The position numbers were made by a program, and so were the translations under genes. A DNA stretch of 5,139 bases from JAEUJT01 sp044225205 (GTDB lineage Bacteria > Myxococcota > Myxococcia > Myxococcales > Myxococcaceae), in contig JBGAIY010000519.1 of NCBI GenBank assembly GCA_044225205.1, positions 1 to 5,139 on the forward strand, in the 5' to 3' direction. Each line of letters starts with the position of its first letter. Position 1 is the stretch's first letter. A model generated the notes under the pieces. It saw nothing but the letters and a program-made list of their open reading frames with translations. It ran no database searches and was not told the DNA's origin. This document shows, piece after piece, positions 1-5,139 of the stretch.

Positions 1-1
1 G

Positions 2-637
2 TTCGAGCGCTTTCACGCGCAGCAGTTGGCGCGCTTCGTTCGCCGGTACTCAGAACACCCCACCGACGTGCGCGGAGTCATGGTCTGCACCGGCAACGTC
101 AGCTTTCGCCGAGCCGACTATTTGGCGGTGGGCGGGTTCGACCGCTCGCTCGACCGCTCTGAAGACCGCGAGCTCGGCGTGCGGCTGCAAAAGGCCGGAG
201 CGAAGTTGGTCTTCGCCCCCAACGCCCGAACGACCAACCGCAGCGACCACACCGACCTTCGGGTGTGGCGCAACCGCAATTTCAACTACGGCATCTACGA
301 TTCCCGAATTTTTCACAAACACCCCGACCTCACCGACGCCGACCCCTGGCACTTCATTTTCTTGGTGAACCCGGTGTCGCGCGGGCTGTTGTTGCTGAGC
401 GCCGCCGTGCCGCCGGTCGGGCAAGCGCTGTCACTCACCGCGTACGGGCTCGCGTCGCAGATCGACAAAGGGCGCGCGCTGCACCCGGTGTTCGAACGAA
501 TTGCCGTTGCCGGAGCCACGCTCAGTTACGGGCTCGACTACTTTCGCGGCGTTCGCGCCGAGGCAGGGTCGGCCGTGAGCGCCGCGAGCGGGTTGCTCAA
601 GCACTCGTGGTCGATGCTGCGGGCGAAGCTCAAGTGA
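2..637 (+). CDS. Family 2 glycosyltransferase, C-terminal part (5' end outside window)
   Basis: The frame is open to the left edge, so only the last 211 residues are visible; a TTG at position 26 could be taken as a start but is internal, because in-frame coding continues upstream. The visible part holds the second half of a GT-A fold of GT2 type: VCTGNVSFRR (about residues 28-37), GGFDRSLDRSEDRELGVRL (44-62) with the ED pair (E54, D55) typical of the GT2 acceptor/catalytic region, then KLVFAPNA (68-75). A hydrophobic stretch follows at about 118-151, which may be membrane-associated, and then a soluble basic C-terminus. Known family role: transfer of a sugar from a nucleotide-activated donor to a lipid, polysaccharide or protein acceptor. 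Donor and acceptor cannot be read from this fragment. The gene converges on the minus-strand PPK2-like gene with only 33 bp between the stops, so the two are not co-transcribed. I am confident of the superfamily and not of the substrate. Confidence 0.85.
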   Translation, partial: FERFHAQQLARFVRRYSEHPTDVRGVMVCTGNVSFRRADYLAVGGFDRSLDRSEDRELGVRLQKAGAKLVFAPNARTTNRSDHTDLRVWRNRNFNYGIYDSRIFHKHPDLTDADPWHFIFLVNPVSRGLLLLSAAVPPVGQALSLTAYGLASQIDKGRALHPVFERIAVAGATLSYGLDYFRGVRAEAGSAVSAASGLLKHSWSMLRAKLK

Positions 638-670
638 CGCGCTGACGCTCGGGCTCGGCGCGGGGTCTTG

Positions 671-2206
671 TCACTGCGCCTGGGCAGCCGCTGACTGCTG
701 CTCGGCTCTCTTGGCCCTGACGTACTTTCGCAGCTGCCAGCGAAACGCCGTCAACGCGTCGAGGCGGCCTTCATGCCGATCTGACGTGTCGATGATCGTC
801 CACGGAAAGTGTTCAGAATTTTCGGCGCAGAACGCTTCGTATTTGGCCTGAACTTCGTGCGCCACCGTGACGCTGCGAAAGTCTCCGAACCCTGGCTTGA
901 GCGCGGCGGCGCCCCGCAACGACTCGACTTCTTCAGCCGTCAAGTGTGTGCGACGCGCCAACAGGTCTTCAGCGATCGCCGCGCGCGCCAGCCGTTTGCC
1001 GAACGTGCGCATCGACGCCTCGGTGGTCGGCTTGAACAACATCTTCACCACCAACACGTCTTGCGCCTTGAGGTCTTTTTCGAAGGCGTTCGCGCCGGCC
1101 ACGACTTCTTCGAACGTCGTCGCGGGGTTGAAAATGCCGTCGCCCGGCCACGCGCGGTCGAGAAACCACGAAGTCGGCTGGGTCACCTTCTTCGGGTCGG
1201 CGAACTCGGCGTACCGCCAAATGGGCCCCAGGTCGGGCCGGTCTTCGGGCTCTGGCTTTCGAAACGCCTTCGTCTTGACGTCGTAGCCGACCTTCTCGTC
1301 GATTCGCGACTGGGTGAGCCCGTTGCCGGTCTTGCTGGCCCCGTCGAGCCCTTCATTCGCGCGCACGAAGTGAGACGGCAACAAGCCCGCTGCTTCGGCC
1401 TGGCGCATCGCTTTGATGACTTTCGACTGCGCGGCGATCAGCTCTTGGGCATTGGCGCGCGCTTCGCTCAGCTCTTCGAGGGGCAGACCCAACCGAAGAA
1501 AATGTTTGAGCCCGTCTTGCGGCCCGTGCAGCGGGCTCCCGTCGCGCGGAGCTGGTGAACGTTCGAGCACGTTCGGCCGCTTCAAGATCGAGTTGTACGT
1601 GCGCATCGCGTCTTCGTACCCCTCGGTGAACGCGGCCCAGTCGTCTTTCGAAAACGTCAGCTCCCCAAGCTGCACGTGAAGGTCGCCCTGGCCGTGCGCC
1701 ACGTAGCCGTCGAGACCAGCCAACTGAAATGGCACCACCGAGGTCACCTGGGCGCCGTCGGCCGAGCGGAGCACCGTCGCCTCCGAGTCGCTGCGAACGA
1801 CGCTGAAACCTTTCGCTTTCAACGCGTCGAGCGCCGCGCCCAACGTCGTTGGCCACTCGAGCTTGGGCAACGAGCCCTTCACCGGGCCCCGGGCATTGCC
1901 GGGTGCCGCCACGTTCAACTGGTCGGGCAACGCTGGCTTCGCGTCGAACAGCCCGTTGGCCGCCTGGCGAGCCGCCATCGCTTGCGCATTCGCCGGCGCG
2001 TCTTTCGCCGGCCCCGAGCCCTGAAGAAGGTCGGCCAACTTGCCGTCGGCTTTCGCACCTTCAGAAATCGCCGCGAGCGAAGGCGTTGCAGCACCTTTGA
2101 GCTGCTCCACGGCCAGCTTGGCCGCGGCCGCAGTCGGGCGCAGCTCNNNNNNNNNNNNNNNNNNNNNNNNNNNNNNNNNNNNGAGTTTGATCGGCGGCAA
2201 CTTCAC
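671..2206 (-). CDS. PPK2-like P-loop phosphotransferase domain protein with long N-terminal extension
   Basis: The gene encodes 511 residues if the 36-N run (residues 9-20) is of correct length; that run keeps the frame. I chose the GTG start at 2206 because a strong GGAGAAGGGA sits 6 bases upstream, and the longer reading to 2431 has no coding character and would overlap the next gene. Residues 21-110 are Ala-rich low complexity. Residues 112-210 look globular but unassigned. From about 265 on the sequence follows the PPK2 order: EGLDGASKTGN (285-295) as a variant Walker A with D288 and K292 spaced as in PPK2; IWRY (329-332); SWFLDRAW (346-353) matching the PPK2 DRSWY region, with D350 and R351 kept; NAFEKDLKAQDVLVVKMLF (373-391); an Arg-rich lid candidate (400-419); and a PWTIID-type end (468-473). 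Known PPK2 enzymes move phosphate between polyphosphate and nucleoside mono- or diphosphates. Here the Walker A Gly before Lys is Ser and SWYNR is changed, so activity is uncertain. The match is from memory, without alignment. Confidence 0.62.
   Translation of the reverse strand: MKLPPIKLXXXXXXXXXXXXELRPTAAAAKLAVEQLKGAATPSLAAISEGAKADGKLADLLQGSGPAKDAPANAQAMAARQAANGLFDAKPALPDQLNVAAPGNARGPVKGSLPKLEWPTTLGAALDALKAKGFSVVRSDSEATVLRSADGAQVTSVVPFQLAGLDGYVAHGQGDLHVQLGELTFSKDDWAAFTEGYEDAMRTYNSILKRPNVLERSPAPRDGSPLHGPQDGLKHFLRLGLPLEELSEARANAQELIAAQSKVIKAMRQAEAAGLLPSHFVRANEGLDGASKTGNGLTQSRIDEKVGYDVKTKAFRKPEPEDRPDLGPIWRYAEFADPKKVTQPTSWFLDRAWPGDGIFNPATTFEEVVAGANAFEKDLKAQDVLVVKMLFKPTTEASMRTFGKRLARAAIAEDLLARRTHLTAEEVESLRGAAALKPGFGDFRSVTVAHEVQAKYEAFCAENSEHFPWTIIDTSDRHEGRLDALTAFRWQLRKYVRAKRAEQQSAAAQAQ
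2147..2182. other. Assembly gap (36 N) inside the PPK2-like gene
   Basis: A run of 36 undetermined bases hides residues 9-20 of the minus-strand protein. The reading frame is preserved across it, so the length may be right or may differ by a multiple of three. The sequence on the 3' coding side is Ala-rich and repetitive, which may be why it failed to assemble. Confidence 0.98.
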
Positions 2207-2212
2207 GTGGTG

Positions 2213-2222
2213 TCCCTTCTCC
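2213..2222 (-). promoter_or_regulatory. Ribosome binding site deciding the PPK2-like start
   Basis: On the minus strand this reads GGAGAAGGGA, followed by CACCAC and then the GTG at 2206. The 6-base spacing and purine run fix the start of the minus-strand gene at a GTG rather than at the upstream GTG at 2431. Confidence 0.65.
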
Positions 2223-2240
2223 GCGGTATTGTCACGGCCA

Positions 2241-2269
2241 CGTAAACCGGAGTTGCCAGGCCCCGTCAA
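2241..2269 (-). promoter_or_regulatory. Candidate sigma70-type promoter for the PPK2-like gene
   Basis: On the minus strand TTGACG (2269-2264, five of six matches to the -35 consensus) is followed after exactly 17 bases by TTTACG (2246-2241), a weak -10 that keeps the first T and the conserved TxxA pattern only partly. Transcription would start near 2234, giving a leader of about 28 bases before the GTG. Position and spacing are good; the -10 quality is poor. Confidence 0.35.
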
Positions 2270-2283
2270 GAATGCCCCAAGGC

Positions 2284-2300
2284 TTCTCAAGTTGTGAGAA
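2284..2300. promoter_or_regulatory. Perfect 6-bp dyad, possible operator in divergent intergenic region
   Basis: TTCTCA (2284-2289) and TGAGAA (2295-2300) form a perfect inverted repeat around the 5-base centre AGTTG. A second GAGAAG at 2302-2307 can also pair with CTTCTC at 2283-2288. It lies about 15 bases upstream of the -35 proposed for the minus-strand gene and about 115 bases upstream of the + strand ATG at 2416, so a regulator bound here could affect both genes. No specific regulator family is recognised. Confidence 0.3.
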
Positions 2301-2353
2301 AGAGAAGCATTTTGTCGTACAGAATCATCACACAAAACCCGCCAGAACCCGTG

Positions 2354-2373
2354 TTTTGGCGCCACTTTTGGCG
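2354..2373. repeat. Direct repeat of TTTTGGCG with 12-bp period
   Basis: TTTTGGCG occurs at 2354-2361 and again at 2366-2373. The second copy runs into GGCGG-AAAATG-CCGCC, a 5-bp stem with a 6-base loop (2370-2385), followed by a short CCG run (2381-2392) just before the + strand ribosome binding site. It lies in the leader of the first hydrolase gene and could be a regulator site or an mRNA structure. Chance occurrence is quite possible. Confidence 0.25.
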
Positions 2374-2406
2374 GAAAATGCCGCCGCCGCCGCCCTTGGC
2401 AGGTTT

Positions 2407-2410
2407 GGAG
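2407..2410 (+). promoter_or_regulatory. Ribosome binding site deciding the first hydrolase start
   Basis: GGAG followed by ACACC and the ATG at 2416 gives a standard spacing and rules out the longer in-frame start at 2272, whose upstream sequence has no comparable purine run. Confidence 0.6.
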
Positions 2411-2415
2411 ACACC

Positions 2416-3266
2416 ATGAACTCGTGGTCACCCGGCGACCCGCTGCCCGCTCGCGAAGAGCCCCGCTACGTCGACGTCGACGGCTCGCAGCTCTACGTCG
2501 TGCGCCACCAGCCGGTCGCCAAGCCCCGGGCGGCCGTCGTGCTGGCCGGCCCCATGACGCTCGAGCGGGCCCACAGCGCGCTCACCTGGGTTCGCTGGGC
2601 GCGCACGCTCGCCCTCAACGGCTACGAAGTGTGGCGCTTCGACTACCGCGGCGTCGGTGAGAGCACCGGAGATTTTCGCCAACAGACGTTCGCCCACTGG
2701 CAAGTCGACCTGTCCACCGTGGCGAACTTGGCTCAGCAACAGCACCAAGGGCGGGTCGTCGTGCTCGGGCTGCGGTTGGGCGCGCTCCTCGGTCGCACCG
2801 CTTTCGACTCGCACCACGCCGACGCCTTCATCGCGTGGGACGCTCCGGCCGGCGGCAAGCCCATGTTGATGGAGATGCTCCGACGAAAGCTCGCCGCCGA
2901 CTACATGGAATTCACCGGAGGCGAAAAGAAGACCCGCGACGACTACGTGCGCGACCTCGAGCGCGGCGAAGTCGTCGAAGTCGAGGGCTACCACTGGTCG
3001 CAGGGCCTGTGGCGCAGCGCCNNNNNNNNNNNNNNNNNNNNNNNNNNNNNNNNNNNNNNTCGGTCGACGGCCGCCCCGCGCCCAAAGCGCCCTTCGGGGC
3101 CACCGCCAAAATTTCGCGACCCGCGTTCTGGTTGCAGAGCGCCCATTTGATCGCCGACGTGAACGAGTTGTTTTCAGTCACCCTCGAGCGGCTCCAAGTG
3201 TGGAGCGACGGGTGGTCGGTCGCTGACGAGGGTCTGACGGCCGCCCCAGCCGCCGCGAAAAACTGA
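2416..3266 (+). CDS. Alpha/beta-hydrolase-fold protein, exosortase A-associated hydrolase 2-like, interrupted by N run
   Basis: The ATG at 2416 has TTTGGAG five bases upstream; the in-frame extension to 2272 lies in non-coding leader. Residues 1-202 precede the 38-N run. Coding resumes at 3060 in a different frame and ends at 3266; total about 283 residues. Visible fold markers are VVLAGPM (41-47, oxyanion strand), WRFDYRGVGEST (73-84, the typical DxRGxGxS turn) and VVVLGLRLGALLG (114-126), where the nucleophile elbow GxSxG reads G118-L-R120-L-G122, so the catalytic Ser is Arg. GYHWSQGLW (191-199) and, after the gap, RPAFW also fit my memory of exosortase A-associated hydrolase 2 (compare GYxLSxxL and PPFW there). 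No convincing catalytic His is visible after the gap. Function is therefore unclear: a non-catalytic or unusual hydrolase-fold protein, possibly paired with the second hydrolase downstream. Fold assignment is firm; the subfamily is inferred. Confidence 0.75.
3022..3059. other. Assembly gap (38 N) inside the first hydrolase gene
   Basis: A run of 38 undetermined bases. It is not a multiple of three, and the coding frame before it (ending WRSA) and after it (beginning SVDGRPAPK) differ, so the true distance is probably 36, 39 or another multiple of three. The left flank GGCGCAGCGCC is itself an inverted repeat, which may have hindered assembly. Confidence 0.98.
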
Positions 3267-3348
3267 GAGTCGCTCGAAAAGTCACCGCGCCCCGGGCCCC
3301 GCGCCACCGCGGCCATTGAAGGCACGGTTGTAGCGACCGGCTGGCGGC

Positions 3349-3620
3349 GTGATCAGCCGAATGCCAATGGTGTTGGTGGTGGTGATGATGGGCTGCCCAG
3401 GCCCGGTGACGCGCGAGGCGGGGCCGAACGAGCCTGCGCCGTCGCCGACCGAAGCATGACGCCCGCCTGGGGTCGTACCGAAGCCGGCGACGCCGACGCG
3501 GTGATCTTGACCGCGCCCGCCTCGCTCGGCCCCGGAGTCTACCGCCTGTGGCTCACCGCGACCGACGCCACGAACGAGACCACGTACTGGCCAGCCGTGG
3601 TCGAAGTGCCGGTGAACTGA
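3349..3620 (+). pseudogene. Possible small lipoprotein, split by an apparent one-base frame change
   Basis: From GTG 3349 (or ATG 3361) the frame reads MISRMPMVLVVVMMGC, a short basic N-region, a hydrophobic core and a lipobox-like MMGC, then a Pro/Glu-rich linker PVTREAGPNEPAPSPTEA to a TGA at 3457. The ATG at 3456 overlaps that stop (ATGA) and opens a 54-residue frame ending at 3620 that contains LGPGVYRLWLTATD and YWPAVVEVPVN, a beta-strand pattern like an Ig-type or CopC-like extracellular domain. The GC-rich third position switches phase at the same point, from one frame to the other, as expected if a single base were missing near 3453-3457. Restored, it would be a lipoprotein of about 90 residues. 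Alternatives are a real decayed gene, an assembly error, or two ORFs coupled through ATGA. No strong ribosome binding site precedes 3349, and the lipobox is not ideal. The 82 bases between the first hydrolase stop and 3349 hold nothing else I can support. Confidence 0.38.
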
Positions 3621-3632
3621 AACGCGTGTGTT

Positions 3633-3653
3633 GTTTCGGGTTTTCGCCGAAAC
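3633..3653 (+). other. Stem-loop, 7-bp perfect stem, between lipoprotein candidate and second hydrolase
   Basis: GTTTCGG (3633-3639) and CCGAAAC (3647-3653) pair perfectly around the 7-base loop GTTTTCG. It lies 12 bases after the stop at 3620 and about 30 bases before the next ribosome binding site. No U-run follows, so a classical intrinsic terminator is not supported; it could be an mRNA-stabilising or attenuating hairpin. Confidence 0.3.
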
Positions 3654-3684
3654 TGCCCAAGCCGCCGCGTTGGTGGCTCAGGCC

Positions 3685-3690
3685 AGGGAG
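3685..3690 (+). promoter_or_regulatory. Ribosome binding site deciding the second hydrolase start
   Basis: AGGGAG, then ACGT, then the ATG at 3695. The frame is open upstream to 3548, but that extension reads as Arg-rich shadow sequence overlapping the 54-residue ORF, so 3695 is the start. Confidence 0.65.
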
Positions 3691-3694
3691 ACGT

Positions 3695-4723
3695 ATGACC
3701 GAAACCGCCGCCGCCCTCAGCGCTGTTCGCCGTCGCCTCGACGTGCTCGACTTGCCCGCCGGGCGCTGCGTCGGCACCATTCACGAGCCGCGCGAAGGAG
3801 CGCCGCCTTCACGGGTCGGCCTGCTCTGGGTCAACTTCGGCTACGTGCCGCGCGACGGGCACGGCGGCCTCGCTTCGCAGGTGAGTGACGCGCTCGCCCG
3901 CCTCGGCGTTCGCTGCTTTCGGTACGACTTGCCCGGCCTCGGCGACGCCCCAGGGCCGCTGCCCGCCCACACCAGCGAATTCTTTCCCTGGGTCACGTCG
4001 GGGCACTTCACCGCCGTCACCCAGCAGCTCGTGCAGACCGTGTGCGAGCGCGAAGGGCTCGACGGCGTCGTCGTCGGGGGCCTCTGCGGCGGTGCCGTGA
4101 ACGCCATTTTCACCGCCGACGCCGAACGCGGCTTGGTCAAGGGCCTCGTGTTGCTCGAGCCCGAAATGTACGTGACCGAACCCAAGAATGACGACGGCCC
4201 GGTGCCCCGCAAGCGCCTGCGCGACTGGGTGCGGGCGCAACTGCCGGCCGAAAAGAACGTCGTCACCCAGTTGCTCGACACCGCCCTGCAACAGCGGTTG
4301 CCGCTCGAGCCCCAACTGCAGAAGCTCGGCAACAAAGTCTTTTCATACTGGGGGTGGATGCGGCTGCTCACGCTCGAAAACCGGTACGGCCGCTACGTGC
4401 CACTGCCCCGAAAAGCGATTCTCGATTTCGTGCTGAGCCGAACCGAATTGCCCGCGGTGACCAACTTGCCGCTCGCCGCCGCGTGGGCCCGCTTCGTCGA
4501 CGCGCAGCGCCCCGTGCTGGTCATCACCGCCGACGGCAAGTTGCGTGAAGTGTTCTTCGACCGCATCAACGCCACGGTGCTGCGGGGGCGGCGGCGCGAA
4601 AAATACGTGCACGTGCGCTTGCCCAACACCAACCACATTTTCACCACCGGAGGCGCCATCGCCACCGTCAGCAGCACCATCGTCAGCAACTGGGCGTTGT
4701 ACGCCCAGGCCCCGTCGCACTGA
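3695..4723 (+). CDS. Alpha/beta-hydrolase with Cys nucleophile, exosortase A-associated hydrolase 1-like
   Basis: The protein has 342 residues. The fold markers appear in order: VGLLWVNFGYVPRDG (41-55, first strand and oxyanion loop), FRYDLPGLGD (75-84), VVVGGLCGGAVNAIF (125-139), where the nucleophile elbow GxSxG reads G129-L-C131-G-G133, PVLVITADGKLREVF (273-287) supplying a likely acid D280, and LPNTNHIFTTGG (309-320) supplying a likely His314. This gives a plausible Cys131-Asp280-His314 triad, as in Cys hydrolases of the dienelactone hydrolase type. A helical cap fills about 160-260. The GLCxGA elbow and the N-x-G-x-V-x-R oxyanion loop resemble, from memory, exosortase A-associated hydrolase 1. 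There is no signal peptide, so it is cytoplasmic. It follows the first hydrolase on the same strand, with the lipoprotein candidate between them, suggesting a shared transcript. Substrate unknown; ester or thioester cleavage or acyl transfer is the family-level guess. Confidence 0.82.
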   Translation: MTETAAALSAVRRRLDVLDLPAGRCVGTIHEPREGAPPSRVGLLWVNFGYVPRDGHGGLASQVSDALARLGVRCFRYDLPGLGDAPGPLPAHTSEFFPWVTSGHFTAVTQQLVQTVCEREGLDGVVVGGLCGGAVNAIFTADAERGLVKGLVLLEPEMYVTEPKNDDGPVPRKRLRDWVRAQLPAEKNVVTQLLDTALQQRLPLEPQLQKLGNKVFSYWGWMRLLTLENRYGRYVPLPRKAILDFVLSRTELPAVTNLPLAAAWARFVDAQRPVLVITADGKLREVFFDRINATVLRGRRREKYVHVRLPNTNHIFTTGGAIATVSSTIVSNWALYAQAPSH

Positions 4724-5139
4724 TCACAACCCGTCGCCCGCCTTGATCAGGCTCCAGGCCGCTTCGGTCTTGATGCTGTCGCAGTGCGCTCCCGACAAAA
4801 TGGGGTTCCACGACTTGGGGCCGGTCAGGCCGCTGTAGACCGCGGCCCCGCTCGCGACCACGTTCAGCACGTCGTCGGCGTTCGCGTCTTGGCCCACGTT
4901 CGCCATGAAGTCGATGGGGTGTTCGTTGTGCTGGTCGTACCGGTGCGTCGGCGAATCGAAGTCGCTCACGTCGAACAGCGGCTGGGCCCGCTTCAAGAAG
5001 CAGTCTTTTTTGCCGCCCGTTTCGTTCGCGTGCAGGTGGTCGATGGTCGCGCGCACGACCGTCATCACCGCGCCCCCGCCCCATTCGTAGGGTGAGCACG
5101 TGCCGCCGGCCGGGCCACAGTCGCCGGTCGCTTGGCACT
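4724..5139 (-). CDS. Unrecognised Cys-containing protein, C-terminal part (5' end outside window)
   Basis: The minus-strand frame is open from the right edge down to the TGA at 4724-4726; 137 residues are visible, and the GTG/ATG codons near 5068 are probably internal because coding with even composition continues upstream. I do not recognise the family. Visible features: five Cys (1, 7, 14, 46 and 119 of the visible part), three of them in a Gly-rich start (CQATGDCGPAGGTCSPYEWGGG), which suggests disulfides and an exported protein, although the signal peptide would lie outside the window; a His/Asp-rich middle (IDHLH at 32-36, THRYDQHNEHPIDF at 64-77); DANADDVLNVVASGAAVYSG (84-103); and the terminal GAHCDSIKTEAAWSLIKAG. 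The His and Asp clusters could bind metal, which is only a guess. Its stop codon directly abuts the stop of the second hydrolase with no bases between, leaving no room for a separate terminator. Confidence 0.7.
   Translation of the reverse strand, partial: CQATGDCGPAGGTCSPYEWGGGAVMTVVRATIDHLHANETGGKKDCFLKRAQPLFDVSDFDSPTHRYDQHNEHPIDFMANVGQDANADDVLNVVASGAAVYSGLTGPKSWNPILSGAHCDSIKTEAAWSLIKAGDGL

Noticed and set aside
638..670. Possible bidirectional terminator between the GT2 gene and the PPK2-like gene
   Set aside because: Only a 5-bp CGCGC/GCGCG pairing (638-642 with 658-662) and no T-run on either strand.
809..1558. 249-residue + strand ORF opposite the PPK2-like gene
   Set aside because: It is an antisense shadow of the GC-rich minus-strand gene: Arg/Phe-rich, no ribosome binding site or domain, while the minus strand shows a coherent domain.
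2207..2431. N-terminal extension of the PPK2-like protein to a GTG at 2431
   Set aside because: The 75 extra residues have mixed composition without coding bias, overlap the first hydrolase gene, and cover the intergenic promoter and repeats; the GTG at 2206 has a strong ribosome binding site.
3285..3312. GC-rich CCGCG...CGCGG hairpin after the first hydrolase stop
   Set aside because: The stem is 5 bp with an 18-base loop in very GC-rich sequence and no T-tail, so it is indistinguishable from background.
3282..3680. Long minus-strand open frame ending at a TGA complement at 3282-3284, with a plausible-looking C-terminus
   Set aside because: It has no ATG, GTG or TTG start before its upstream stop, and its third codon positions coincide with those of the + strand lipoprotein frame, so its GC bias is explained as a mirror image.
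3548..3694. 49-residue upstream extension of the second hydrolase
   Set aside because: It is Arg-rich shadow sequence of the 54-residue frame ending at 3620 and passes through the hairpin; AGGGAG four bases before the ATG at 3695 marks the start.
1..5139. CRISPR array, insertion sequence, tRNA, rRNA or att-site
   Set aside because: I found no regularly spaced repeats, no transposase-like reading frame, no terminal inverted repeats with target duplication and no tRNA-like cloverleaf sequence by eye on either strand.

Overview
The window is GC-rich DNA in which every convincing gene has strongly G/C-biased third codon positions. Together with the gene content (a small lipoprotein candidate, a PPK2-fold protein with a long Ala-rich extension, several proteins of no recognised family), this suggests a Myxococcota-like (deltaproteobacterial) genome. 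That placement is inference from style; no marker gene is present. Two runs of N (36 and 38 bases) show that this is a gapped draft assembly, and both fall inside genes.

Layout, left to right: (1) the C-terminal end of a family 2 glycosyltransferase on the + strand, cut by the left edge; (2) convergent with it, a minus-strand gene whose C-terminal half I read as a divergent polyphosphate kinase 2 (PPK2)-type P-loop domain behind about 260 residues of unassigned N-terminal sequence; (3) a divergent, more AT-rich intergenic region of about 210 bp holding a plausible minus-strand promoter, a dyad and short direct repeats; (4) a + strand alpha/beta-hydrolase-fold gene with Arg at the nucleophile position, broken by the second N run; (5) a short + strand stretch that looks like a small lipoprotein split by a one-base frame change at an ATGA overlap; (6) a second + strand alpha/beta-hydrolase with Cys at the nucleophile position and a plausible Cys-Asp-His triad; (7) abutting it tail to tail, the C-terminal end of an unrecognised Cys-containing protein on the minus strand, cut by the right edge.

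The most informative feature is the pair of alpha/beta-hydrolases. From memory of the families, their motifs (GLRLGA in the first, GLCGGA in the second) resemble the two hydrolases that accompany exosortase/exopolysaccharide loci (exosortase A-associated hydrolases 2 and 1). No exosortase, acyl carrier protein or ligase is visible here, but a glycosyltransferase lies about 1.8 kb to the left. The pair, with the possible lipoprotein between them, reads as one co-directional unit. A role in cell-envelope or exopolysaccharide chemistry is a reasonable but unproven inference. The PPK2-like gene is transcribed divergently and may share regulation from the common intergenic region.
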